This document shows, piece after piece, positions 15,346-23,474 of a DNA stretch of 34,900 nucleotides. Made by a program: the position numbers and the translations under genes. Positions within the stretch are counted from its first letter, which is position 1, and each line of letters starts with the position of its first letter. The notes beneath the pieces were generated by a model. It saw only the letters and a list, made by a program, of their open reading frames with translations. It was not told the DNA's origin and did not search any database. Source of the DNA: Deltaproteobacteria bacterium (lineage in GTDB: Bacteria > Bdellovibrionota_C > UBA2361 > SZUA-149 > JADZAE01); contig JADZAE010000049.1 of assembly GCA_020852715.1 (NCBI GenBank), forward strand, positions 1 to 34,900, read 5' to 3'.

Positions 15346-17496
15346 TTATTGTTGCTCGCCGTAAGCTTTTTTAGCGGCGATAACTTTTTTGACATAATTG
15401 CGGGTTTCACCGAAGGGAATCATTTCGATAAAGCGTTTGTTATCATCAAGCGAAAAGCGGGTCAGCCATTTATTGACGGCGCTGGGGCCGGCATTATAGG
15501 CAGCGACGGCTAGTGTTTCGTTGTTAAATTGCTCAAGCAGTGATTTGAGATAAAGCACGCCATAGCTGATATTTTTTTGTTCATCAAAGAGCTCGTCTTC
15601 TGATTTTAGGCCCAGGTCTCTAGCGGTGGCGGGTAGTAATTGCATTAAGCCGAGCGCACCAACAGCTGAGCGAGCGGTGGGATCAAAATGGCTTTCAGTG
15701 TGTATCACGGCAAGTGCTAGAGCAGGGCTAAGCCCGACTTTATCGCTCTCAGTTTGAGCGATTTTTATGAGCTCTTCCGGACGGGGATAAAGATAGAGTG
15801 AAAGCTGCGCGAAACATTGGGCGTCAAGCGTGTAGGCGTTGTTAATGGCTCTGCGGGCTAAATTGATTTGCCGCTTATAATTACTGCTTGCCTGATAGTA
15901 TTTTAGGCGCATGAGCACGCTGAGCAAATCGTCATCGTTAGCAATAGCGATGCGCGTGGAGTTTTCGCTCAAATCTTTGACAGGAAAGGCCCAATCTATT
16001 TCTTGCTGTAGGAGTTTCGCAAGAAACTCCCGATCGGCTTGATCTAGGTCGGGATTAAGTATGCCGGTATTTAGTGTTTTGATACGTTCTTGGAAATCAA
16101 CAGAAGGCTCAAAGGCGCAAGTGGGATTAGTGACCGGCTTGCCCTTGCTCGAGGCAGTGATCGCTGCATAATAGGAGTAATAATTCTTTTCAATTATGCG
16201 ATCCATGTGTTCTTTTGCTTCTTGGATATCGCCACTGTTTCCTAGCGCCTGATTCCACCAGTAAATGTTATGCTCATACTCATAGCGTAGATCAGAGACG
16301 CTAATTTTTTTATCGGCGAGGTTACCGCCGGTGTTCGGTGCAGAGTTGTTATCGACGTTGCCGGCTAGTTGCTGGGCTAACGTTTCATAGGCTTTAATTG
16401 CCGCTAGTGAAAAATAGCGAGCAGCTTGTTTATAATTAGAATTAGAAAGATAGAGCCAAGCTAATTTGCGTGCAGCTTGGATCAAGGAAAGAGTGTCCAC
16501 ATGCTTGTCGAGCAGAGATAAATAAATAGCCTGGGCTTCGTTGCTTTCCCCCTTTTGCTCGTAAATTGCTGCTTTCATCATTAAGATTTCGCCTAGTGAT
16601 ACCTTAGCGGGAACATCGTCAAGCAATGTATTTATGTATTTTAGCGCCTCATCGTTTTCGTCTTTATTCCAGGCATTTTTTGCAAGCTTATAAAGGGCTT
16701 CTCCTTTAATAGCCGGTAAATCGCAGTGGGCGACTTGCAAAAGCAAACGCTTTTCTTCTTGCGGGTTAGTGTTGGCGCGAGCAATTTGTGCTTCCACCAA
16801 TTGAGCGTCGTAAAGGGCTTTAGAATCAGAAGCGAGCATTGCTCTAAGATTTGATATGTTTTTAGCAGCCGCAGAGTAGTCTTGTTCCAGGATTAGGCGT
16901 TTTGCTTCTTCCAGATATTCGGCGGCACTGGTTTCCGCGGTTGAGCTGACGCCGGCACGTAAACGATAGAATTCGGTTTTTGCCTTGTCCCCGCTTTTAG
17001 AGAGCGGATATTGTTCGCGTACCTTGGCGTATAATGACAAGGCTAGTAGAGGGTTCTGGGCTTCAGCATATTTGGCGCGAAGAAGTGTTAGCTCCGAGCG
17101 CAGATCTTCGCGGCCGCTTCTGTTGATTCTTGTTTCTAGCTTAGCGAGCTTTTCGCCGATCTGCTCGGCGCCCAATGATTTATCTAAGCGGATGAGACCC
17201 AGATCTGCTTCTAAAGAAGCCGGTGAGCTAGCCGGGATGGACTTATACTTTTCCAGAGCTGATTCCGTCTGTCCGGCGCTTTCTGCTGCTTGAGCTTGAT
17301 AAAATGCCAGCCAGTCGCCAAGGTGATTACCTTTCTTGTCTAAGCTTTTAAGGATTCTGCTTTCATTATTCTGTTCGTCAACGTCGGTTTTGGGTGAGCC
17401 GATTGCGGGCGTTGAAGTTTTTTGGCAACCGCCAGCGAACAATATGGCAAAGAATAAAATAAATGACGAGATTAGGCAGCGCTTCAAATTTTTCAT
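15346..17496 (-). CDS. Lytic murein transglycosylase lipoprotein (Slt-like)
   Basis: A 716-residue enzyme that cleaves the MurNAc-GlcNAc bond of peptidoglycan to give 1,6-anhydro ends. The N-terminus is a lipoprotein signal: basic KNLKR, hydrophobic SSFILFFAILFA, lipobox AGGC with Cys24, so it should be membrane-anchored. Residues about 60-430 are Ala/Leu-rich helical repeats of TPR type (for example NEAQAIYLSLLDKH, NYKQAARYFSLAAIKAYE), like the superhelical U/L domain of Slt70. The C-terminal SLT domain has catalytic Glu600 in HTESHFDP, followed by SAVGALGLMQLLPATA and NISYGVLYLKSLL, all typical. There is no purine-rich ribosome binding site before ATG 17496; the upstream bases are C-rich (CCCCCCT). 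It is followed downstream by the IS50-like remnant and preceded by the flippase-like gene, 53 bases away. Confidence 0.93.
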   Translation of the reverse strand: MKNLKRCLISSFILFFAILFAGGCQKTSTPAIGSPKTDVDEQNNESRILKSLDKKGNHLGDWLAFYQAQAAESAGQTESALEKYKSIPASSPASLEADLGLIRLDKSLGAEQIGEKLAKLETRINRSGREDLRSELTLLRAKYAEAQNPLLALSLYAKVREQYPLSKSGDKAKTEFYRLRAGVSSTAETSAAEYLEEAKRLILEQDYSAAAKNISNLRAMLASDSKALYDAQLVEAQIARANTNPQEEKRLLLQVAHCDLPAIKGEALYKLAKNAWNKDENDEALKYINTLLDDVPAKVSLGEILMMKAAIYEQKGESNEAQAIYLSLLDKHVDTLSLIQAARKLAWLYLSNSNYKQAARYFSLAAIKAYETLAQQLAGNVDNNSAPNTGGNLADKKISVSDLRYEYEHNIYWWNQALGNSGDIQEAKEHMDRIIEKNYYSYYAAITASSKGKPVTNPTCAFEPSVDFQERIKTLNTGILNPDLDQADREFLAKLLQQEIDWAFPVKDLSENSTRIAIANDDDLLSVLMRLKYYQASSNYKRQINLARRAINNAYTLDAQCFAQLSLYLYPRPEELIKIAQTESDKVGLSPALALAVIHTESHFDPTARSAVGALGLMQLLPATARDLGLKSEDELFDEQKNISYGVLYLKSLLEQFNNETLAVAAYNAGPSAVNKWLTRFSLDDNKRFIEMIPFGETRNYVKKVIAAKKAYGEQQ

Positions 17497-17549
17497 AGGG
17501 GGGTAGTTAACAATAGTTCCTTCTGTTTCGCAACCATCTTTATTTATTT

Positions 17550-18542
17550 TTATGTATTGGAACGGTTTAGTAAATTATGGATCACGCCAAAGAATAATCC
17601 GCTGGCAGCACTAATCACGGTGATCGTAAAGATCCAGATCAGGCCCATAGCTACTAATGTTTCTTGCGAAAGTCCGAACGCGGCGAAAAAGAAAATATAT
17701 AATCCTTCGCGCAAACCCATTCCGTTCATGCTCAGTGGTAGTGAGCAAAGTATATTTATAAAGGGGACAGTAGCTACCAAATACCAGAAGGGAATATGCG
17801 CATTGAGCTCAGCCAAAATAAGCACATGAAGATAAATTTGAGAAAAATGAAAAATAACTGAGAGTGCAGACGCGAATAAAAACGGAAAGGGTTTGGTGAT
17901 AAAAGCCCGCGTAGCATTTATTGCCGCCTGTTTCCAGCGGTGTTTGTCGGGAACTAATTTTGCTAACAGTAGTGGCCCGTGTACCCAGGCGATGTACATC
18001 ACGGGGATGGCCATTACGCCTAAGGGATAAATCCAGGCTAAGGCGACCTTAGGTCTAATAAACACTGAGGTGATGGAGCCGATTGTCAGTAATACAGCCA
18101 GGCCATGGATACGATCGGCGACGACAGAGGCTAGTGCTGCTGCGCGTTTACCTTTTTCCGGATTTAGCAATAAGCCTCGCGCCACATCTCCGCCAACTGT
18201 GCCTAAGCCGAAGGTGTTAACAAACATACCGAGAAAATAAGCACGTATTATTGTCCATAAAGAACGAGGAACCTGAGCATATTCGGCAAAGATCATCCAT
18301 TTTATCGCGCTTAGCACCTGTCCCAGGGCATAAACTATGATTAATATAATCACTCCGTTGGGCGAAAGACGACCTAGTTCTTCCAGCAGCTGTCGGCGAT
18401 CCACGAGCTTATATAAGATAAGGGAAAGAATAAGAATGCTGATAGCCAGGCGGATAATAGTTTTATAGGCCTTGGATTTACGGGACTTTGCTGACGCTTC
18501 GTCTTCGGTGCTTGGTGGTATGTTAATGATTGGGATTGTCAC
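17550..18542 (-). CDS. Flippase-like / LPG-synthase transmembrane family protein
   Basis: A 330-residue polytopic membrane protein of the UPF0104 (lysylphosphatidylglycerol synthase TM region, TIGR00374-like) family. Seen: about eight membrane helices; the family elements GQVLSAIKWMIF, GMFVNTFGLGTVGGDVARG, ASVVADRIHGLAVL and, near the end, LPLSMNGMGLREGLY. Family members are thought to move lipids or glycolipids or to form the flippase part of MprF; the substrate here is unknown. The N-terminal 25 residues are hydrophilic (PPSTEDEASAKSRKSKAY) and cytoplasmic. The start is GTG 18542, with no good ribosome binding site visible. It is upstream of the transglycosylase on the same strand, which may link both to envelope biogenesis. 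Confidence 0.85.
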   Translation of the reverse strand: MTIPIINIPPSTEDEASAKSRKSKAYKTIIRLAISILILSLILYKLVDRRQLLEELGRLSPNGVIILIIVYALGQVLSAIKWMIFAEYAQVPRSLWTIIRAYFLGMFVNTFGLGTVGGDVARGLLLNPEKGKRAAALASVVADRIHGLAVLLTIGSITSVFIRPKVALAWIYPLGVMAIPVMYIAWVHGPLLLAKLVPDKHRWKQAAINATRAFITKPFPFLFASALSVIFHFSQIYLHVLILAELNAHIPFWYLVATVPFINILCSLPLSMNGMGLREGLYIFFFAAFGLSQETLVAMGLIWIFTITVISAASGLFFGVIHNLLNRSNT

Positions 18543-18624
18543 AAAGTTAAATTCTTTAGTTTTAATTATGGGACAGAAGCTGCCTGCTCACCCATGTGCG
18601 ATAAGGCCTCAGGGCAAATGAAGC

Positions 18625-18662
18625 ATAGAAAACTTCTTTGTTTTTGGGTAATTACAAAGAAG
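18625..18662 (-). terminator. Intrinsic terminator after the cold-shock gene
   Basis: The stem CTTCTTTGT / ACAAAGAAG (18662-18654 with 18641-18633, 9 bp, 12-base loop) on the minus strand is followed by TTTTCTAT (18632-18625). It lies 24 bases after the stop of the cold-shock-domain gene and points the right way. Confidence 0.55.
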
Positions 18663-18685
18663 AAATTTTACCGTATTTTGAGCGA

Positions 18686-19081
18686 CTAGGCTTTGCCAAT
18701 ATGAGTTTCGTCGCTAGCAGATGCCAGATCATCAGCATTGTTCTCATTGGCACTTTGACAATTCTCTATCTCCAACGAATCAACCAATGGTTTGGAAACA
18801 GAAGCAACTATTCCAGCCTCAAGATTTGGAGCAACGACGGACTCGTCATCAGCTTTCTTTTCTTGTTTAACATTTACTCTGAATACTTTAGCTGCATGAA
18901 GACCTTTGTCGCCATCGGCTAATTCATATTCTACTTCTTCACCATCTTTGAGTGTTTTATAACCATCGGATTCTATTACGGAATAATGGATGAAAATATC
19001 TTTGCCTGATTCATGCTCAATAAAGCCAAAGCCTTTAGCATCATTAAACCACTTTACGGTACCACGCTGTAACTCAGCCAT
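18686..19081 (-). CDS. Cold-shock-domain protein with acidic C-terminal tail
   Basis: A 131-residue protein. Residues 1-70 are a CspA-type cold-shock domain that binds single-stranded nucleic acid: GTVKWFNDAKGFGFIEHE contains RNP1 (KGFGFI, 16-21), and DIFIHYSVI contains RNP2 (28-32). The remaining 60 residues are Ser/Ala/Asp/Glu-rich and of low complexity (NENNADDLASASDETHIGKA at the end), so they are probably disordered. Bacterial CspA proteins are usually about 65-75 residues, so this tail is unusual. ATG 19081 follows AGGAG by 9 bases. The 5' leader may be long, since the next gene is divergent and starts 337 bases away. It could act as an RNA chaperone. Confidence 0.92.
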   Translation of the reverse strand: MAELQRGTVKWFNDAKGFGFIEHESGKDIFIHYSVIESDGYKTLKDGEEVEYELADGDKGLHAAKVFRVNVKQEKKADDESVVAPNLEAGIVASVSKPLVDSLEIENCQSANENNADDLASASDETHIGKA

Positions 19082-19418
19082 AACACTAACTCCTACAACA
19101 ACTGCGAGACATGTCTGCCTACGCTATTCCTTATACAACAATTCAACACGTCAAATACTACCGCCATGAATATAACATGGCTAAAATGCATAGCAATTAT
19201 GCCAAAATAGTTCAATGTGGCAAACAAAATTTTCATATTGATATTAAGCTTAAAGCAAATTGAATGATTAAATTCATCTCGTAATATTTATGCCTTGATT
19301 TAGCGGGAAACATTGGTTAGCCAAGAGAAGGGAAAATTGAGATGTGAGGATGCTTGGCTTTTGTTATAAGCCGTGGATACGAATTTTTGCGTGATGGCTC
19401 TATGTATTAGGATGTGTT
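19082..19418. other. Divergent promoter region
   Basis: This 337-base gap separates divergent genes. On the plus strand TTGAAT (19260-19265), 16 bases, TAATAT (19282-19287) is a plausible sigma-70 promoter for the kinase operon. On the minus strand TATAAGGAAT about 19135-19126 may be the -10 of the cold-shock gene. No hairpin or operator stands out. Confidence 0.4.
19260..19287 (+). promoter_or_regulatory. Possible sigma-70 promoter of the kinase operon
   Basis: TTGAAT and TAATAT each match 4 of 6 consensus positions and are spaced by 16 bases. The start of transcription would be near 19294, leaving a leader of about 125 bases before GTG 19419. Confidence 0.3.
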
Positions 19419-20921
19419 GTGCCGGAAAAAATTTTGAAAGCTGCATTGATGTCTGCCCCCATGGGGCTAGTTATAATTGATAAACGTGGTGTGGTCCGCA
19501 TAGCCAATCATGCTTTTCGTCGTTTTACCGGTTGGGATGAACAAGCACTGATGGGCAAGAATATTGCACTTGTGCTTGCCGGCAATGGCCCGGATTTTAG
19601 TGATAGTGCGGCAAGTTATCCCTGGCAGCAAGAAGTGCAGTGTGTTTCTCCGGCCGGGACGTATCTTAATTTGCATCTTAATATTGAGCGCTTGCTTGAT
19701 GGAGAAGAGGAATCATTTCTTTTAAGTATTTTTCCGGCGCATGGTTTTTCCAGCGCGATGCTTTCAGCCGCGGGAGATCAGCAACAGAAGCTGGAGATAT
19801 TGGGCACATTAGCCGGCGAAGTTGCGCACGATTTAAATAATATTCTTACTGGGATTCTTGGTCATGTGTCTTTCCTGAAATTGGTTCTCGAACAAGAGGG
19901 CACGCTTGATTTATCACTACAAGCGATCGAAGACAGTGCTCGTAAGTCAGCAGGGATGACGCAGCGAATATTGGAGTTCGTTCGGGGCAACGTTGAAAAA
20001 CAAAGTATCGTGAATTTTACCAATATTATCACCGATGCGGCTAATTTATTTGAAGCAACCTTGCCGGCAACGATTAAGTTGTCAGTGCGGTCATGTCCTG
20101 AAGACAGCCTAATTATGGGTGATGAGATACAGCTTAGTCAGTTGGTGATGAATTTGGCGGTTAATGCCAAGGACGCTTTATCCGGAGACGGAGTGATTGA
20201 TATCGGCTTGGTGCATGAAAATATGGCCGAGCCGTTAAATATTGAGTCGCAAACAATTCCTGCCGGTAGTTATGCTCACCTGATTGTGGCGGATAACGGA
20301 GAGGGAATAAAGGACGAAGTCAGACAGCATATTTTTGAACCGTTTTTTACCACTAAGGCGGAAAAGGGAACAGGACTGGGGTTGGCAATTGTATTTTCTG
20401 TGGTACGCGCCCACCAGGGGCTGGTCAAAGTGGAGTCCGAGGTCGGGAAGGGGGCAAGATTTGAAGTGTATTTGCCCCTTGCTTCTGCCCAGAAGCCGAA
20501 AAAGACAGCTAAGTCTTTGCGTAAGGCAGTTGAAAAAACAGACGCTCACGAAAAGATTCTGGTTATCGACGACGAAGAGACAGTGCGGATAGTAGTGCAA
20601 AAAAGTCTTGAGCATTTGGGCTATAGCGTGGATGTGGCCAGTAGTGGTTTGGATGCACTGGAAAAATACAGCAATCGATTGCAGGAATACAATCTGGTTA
20701 TTTTGGATATGATGATGCCGGTGTTAAGTGGCGATGAAGTATTTTACCGCCTGCGGGGAATGTGTGCGAATATCGGCGTCTTGATTGCTTCCGGCTATGC
20801 CAGCGACGAGCGGGTGCGAGCTGTGCTGGCCGATGGCGCGTTAGGTTTTATTCAAAAGCCATTTGCGGTTGATGAGTTAGCCGACGAAGTGCGCAAATGC
20901 TTGATCAAAAATAAAAATTAA
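19419..20921 (+). CDS. Soluble hybrid sensor kinase (PAS, HisKA, HATPase, REC)
   Basis: A 500-residue histidine kinase fused to a receiver domain. Order: PAS fold (about 1-110, MGLVIIDKRGVVRIANHAF); dimerisation domain with phospho-acceptor His137 in GEVAHDLNNILTGI; ATPase domain with N-box LVMNLAVNAKDAL, G1 DNGEGI, F-box FEPFFTT and G2 GTGLGLAI; then a receiver (about 375-500) with the acidic pair VIDDEE, phospho-acceptor Asp430 in LDMMMP, and Lys in QKPF. There is no membrane segment, so it senses a cytoplasmic signal. The GTG start follows AGGA by 7 bases. The output partner is not in this window, so phosphate may flow to an unlinked histidine phosphotransfer protein or regulate the kinase itself. 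It is the first gene of the operon with dus, ABC ATPase and helicase. Confidence 0.93.
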   Translation: MPEKILKAALMSAPMGLVIIDKRGVVRIANHAFRRFTGWDEQALMGKNIALVLAGNGPDFSDSAASYPWQQEVQCVSPAGTYLNLHLNIERLLDGEEESFLLSIFPAHGFSSAMLSAAGDQQQKLEILGTLAGEVAHDLNNILTGILGHVSFLKLVLEQEGTLDLSLQAIEDSARKSAGMTQRILEFVRGNVEKQSIVNFTNIITDAANLFEATLPATIKLSVRSCPEDSLIMGDEIQLSQLVMNLAVNAKDALSGDGVIDIGLVHENMAEPLNIESQTIPAGSYAHLIVADNGEGIKDEVRQHIFEPFFTTKAEKGTGLGLAIVFSVVRAHQGLVKVESEVGKGARFEVYLPLASAQKPKKTAKSLRKAVEKTDAHEKILVIDDEETVRIVVQKSLEHLGYSVDVASSGLDALEKYSNRLQEYNLVILDMMMPVLSGDEVFYRLRGMCANIGVLIASGYASDERVRAVLADGALGFIQKPFAVDELADEVRKCLIKNKN

Positions 20922-20940
20922 AATTGATATTTAGGAAGAG

Positions 20941-21948
20941 ATGTCTCTGAGCAGCTTTTTTATCGGGCCGGTGGAAGTGAAACCGCTATTTATATTAGCT
21001 CCGATGTCCGGTGTTACCTCACGTTCTTTTCGCCGACTTATTCATCGGGAAAATGGAAATGCTCTAGGCTTAACAGTGACAGAGTTTATCAGCGTTGAAG
21101 CGTTGACCAGAAATAATAAGCGCAGTTTGGAAATGCTTGACTTCCGAGATGAGCCGCGCCCCATCTCAGTTCAGATTTTTGGCTATGATCTTGATCGTTT
21201 GCAGCGTGCGGCAGAGTTAGTAGAGGAAAACGGGGCGGACATATTAGATCTAAACTGCGGGTGTCCTGTGCCCAAAGTAGTAAAACGTGGTGGTGGTTGT
21301 GAACTGATGCGTCAGCCGGAGCATTTGGCAAAAGTGCTGACCACTTTAAAAAAGACAGTGAAGATTCCATTAACCATTAAAATCAGGCTAGGCTGGGATG
21401 AGAAGCATAAAAATGCTCTGGAAATTGCCAAGCTCGCTCAGGGTTGTGGTGTAGATATGCTTTGTTTGCATGGCAGGACAAAAGTGCAACTTTATAGCGG
21501 TGAGGCTGATAGAGATATTGTAAATACACTGGTGAAAAATTTAACTATACCGATAGTTGCTAATGGTGATATCGTCAATCTCGGTAGCGCGCAGGATTAT
21601 TTGTCGCGCGGAGCACAAGGATTAATGATTGGCCGCGGAGCCTTAGTTAATCCTTGGGTCTTTGTTGATTTGCAAAGGCAGATGTCCGGGCAGTCTCCGC
21701 TAGCGCATAGTAAACAAGATGTTTGCCGTGTTGTTTGTGACTATAGCAAATTCTTGCTTGAGGAAATGCCGGAGAAAGGCGCGCTGGGTCGCATGAAGCA
21801 GTTGGTGGGTCAGGCGACTAAGGGTCTGCGTGATTCGACTAAACTTAGGCAATTGCTTTGTCGCAGTCAGAGCCTAGAAGAAATGATAGATCATCTTCAC
21901 AGATGGAGTGCGGCAAAAGAGTCCGAGGAGAATTATGTTAAAAGTTAA
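20941..21948 (+). CDS. dusB: tRNA-dihydrouridine synthase (DusB type)
   Basis: A 335-residue FMN-dependent enzyme that reduces uridine to dihydrouridine in the tRNA D-loop. Seen: N-terminal FILAPMSGVTSRSFRRL, the SVQIFG strand, catalytic Cys108 in NCGCPVPKV with the following RGGGCELM, KIRLGWD, LCLHGRT, VANGDI and GLMIGRGALVNPWVF phosphate-binding element, and a C-terminal helical domain. These are the standard landmarks of the Dus family; the subfamily is inferred from overall pattern. AGGAAGAG precedes ATG 20941. It starts 19 bases after the kinase, and its last 14 bases overlap the next gene, which suggests translational coupling. Confidence 0.93.
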   Translation: MSLSSFFIGPVEVKPLFILAPMSGVTSRSFRRLIHRENGNALGLTVTEFISVEALTRNNKRSLEMLDFRDEPRPISVQIFGYDLDRLQRAAELVEENGADILDLNCGCPVPKVVKRGGGCELMRQPEHLAKVLTTLKKTVKIPLTIKIRLGWDEKHKNALEIAKLAQGCGVDMLCLHGRTKVQLYSGEADRDIVNTLVKNLTIPIVANGDIVNLGSAQDYLSRGAQGLMIGRGALVNPWVFVDLQRQMSGQSPLAHSKQDVCRVVCDYSKFLLEEMPEKGALGRMKQLVGQATKGLRDSTKLRQLLCRSQSLEEMIDHLHRWSAAKESEENYVKS

Positions 21949-22681
21949 TGGGATCAGTAAATCATTTTCTGATAAGACGTTATTAAGTGATGTCAGTTTT
22001 GTGCTGCCGCGCGGTGAGATTATCGGACTTGTGGGTCCCAGCGGTGGCGGGAAAAGTGTATTATTGAAGATTTTAGGCGGAGTAATGAAGGCTGATCAAG
22101 GGAGTATTAAAACCGATACCCCGCATAATTACCGCGTCGGCTTCTTGTTTCAGGAAGGAGCTTTATTCGATTCCATGTCGGTTTTGGAAAATGTGGCTTT
22201 TCCCTTACTCGATTGCGACCACTACGATGATTTGCATCCTAAATTTAGTCAGCAAGAAGCGTATGAGAAAGCCTATCAGACTTTAAAAAAGGTCGGCTTG
22301 GCTCGGGCTTATAAAAAACATGCCGGTCAGCTTAGCGGTGGCATGCGCCGGCGTGTGGGGATAGCGCGAGCGCTGGTTAATGAGCCGGAGTTGGTGTTGC
22401 TTGATGATCCTACCGGCGGCCTGGATCCGGTTGCGGCCAGCGTGATCATTGATTTAATCAAGAAAACTTTATATAAGCTCACGCAAACTACAGTAGTTTT
22501 CGTAAGTCATGATATTCGTCGTTTGCTACCTAATGTTCATCGTGTGCTTGGTTTATTTGACGGAAGGATTCAGTGTAATTGCTTGCCTCAGGAGTTATTA
22601 ACGAAGGCCCCGCAACACGTTATTGATTTTCTGGCTACGCGCTATGACTTTGGGATCAATAAAACAGTAATAAAGAATTAA
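21935..22681 (+). CDS. ABC transporter ATP-binding protein, MlaF-like
   Basis: A 248-residue nucleotide-binding subunit. Walker A GPSGGGKS is at 34-41, the Q-loop LFQEGALFDSMSVLENVAFPL follows, then the signature LSGGMRRRVGIARAL, Walker B LVLLDDPTGGLDP and the H-loop FVSHDI. The EGALFDSMSV and GMRRRVGIARAL patterns are those of MlaF/Ttg2A-type phospholipid-trafficking ATPases. No permease (MlaE) or substrate-binding (MlaD) gene lies nearby, so it is an orphan subunit here, which is odd for the family. ATG 21935 follows GAGGAG by 4 bases; longer frames upstream lie inside dusB and have no ribosome binding site. Confidence 0.88.
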   Translation: MLKVNGISKSFSDKTLLSDVSFVLPRGEIIGLVGPSGGGKSVLLKILGGVMKADQGSIKTDTPHNYRVGFLFQEGALFDSMSVLENVAFPLLDCDHYDDLHPKFSQQEAYEKAYQTLKKVGLARAYKKHAGQLSGGMRRRVGIARALVNEPELVLLDDPTGGLDPVAASVIIDLIKKTLYKLTQTTVVFVSHDIRRLLPNVHRVLGLFDGRIQCNCLPQELLTKAPQHVIDFLATRYDFGINKTVIKN

Positions 22682-22691
22682 AATCCAGATT

Positions 22692-23474
22692 GTGGGCGGC
22701 TCAAGAAGACATATTCATCAATTAAGAGACGATTTCTTAGAGGGCATTAGTGTTCCTGAGAATAGGCCTTTTGTTGCTGATGATTTTCAAACTGAGGCGA
22801 TTAAGCATTTAGCCGATGGTTATGACACTCTAGTTATCGCTCCTACCGGTGCGGGTAAAACCTATATTGCTATCGAGGCCATTCGCCATACGGTAAGCGA
22901 AGGGAAACGGGTGGTTTATACGGCCCCACTGAAAGCTCTTTCCAATGCCAAGTACGCCGAGTTTCGTCGCATCTTCCACCAGGATTTTAGTGTCGGCCTG
23001 CTTACGGGTGATAGAAAGATTGAAGGAGACAGTCAGTTGGTAGTAGCCACAACTGAAATTTATCGAAATGAACTTTATCGTTACTCAGAAAATTATGGTT
23101 TAGTTGTTTTAGATGAGCTGCATTACCTAGCAGATCCGCAGCGCGGCCCTGTCTGGGAAGAAAGCATTATCTTAGCTCCGCGTTCGGCGAAGTTATTGAT
23201 GCTTTCGGCGTCCATTTCTAATCATCAAGAAATTGCCAATTGGATTTCCGGGATTCGTAACCGCGAAGTTAAAATTGTTCGCGTGCAGCAGCGTCCAGTA
23301 GAAATGCGATTTGGTTTTATTCATCCGGATTTTGGTGTGCTACCGCTGACTAATAATAGCGGAGAAATTCTTTCGGAGGTGGACAGGTATTACAATGAAG
23401 CTTTTGCCCGCACTGCTTCTTTGGGTAAGTTTCGCCGTGGACGAAATGGGCGCGGAGGGGGCGGGAGAAGGTAA
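22692..23474 (+). CDS. Ski2-like DEAD/DEAH helicase, N-terminal half
   Basis: A 260-residue first part of a superfamily 2 helicase. Walker A APTGAGKT at 50-57, motif Ia YTAPLKALSN, TGD, ATTEIYRNELY, motif II DELH, and motif III LSAS are all present. The frame ends in a Gly/Arg-rich linker (RRGRNGRGGGGRR) with TAA overlapping the ATG of the next gene by one base. The two ORFs together make about 740 residues, normal for a Ski2/Mtr4/HelY-like helicase acting on RNA or DNA. Start is GTG 22692, 10 bases after the ABC gene, with a weak ribosome binding site. It is either a split enzyme translated by stop-start coupling or a frameshifted gene. Confidence 0.85.
   Translation: MGGSRRHIHQLRDDFLEGISVPENRPFVADDFQTEAIKHLADGYDTLVIAPTGAGKTYIAIEAIRHTVSEGKRVVYTAPLKALSNAKYAEFRRIFHQDFSVGLLTGDRKIEGDSQLVVATTEIYRNELYRYSENYGLVVLDELHYLADPQRGPVWEESIILAPRSAKLLMLSASISNHQEIANWISGIRNREVKIVRVQQRPVEMRFGFIHPDFGVLPLTNNSGEILSEVDRYYNEAFARTASLGKFRRGRNGRGGGGRR

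Noticed and set aside
18638..18922. 94-codon plus-strand frame opposite the cold-shock gene
   Set aside because: It overlaps the cold-shock coding region and its terminator and has no ribosome binding site.
20235..20615. 126-codon minus-strand frame opposite the kinase
   Set aside because: Lies antisense to the ATPase domain of an intact kinase and has no recognisable features.
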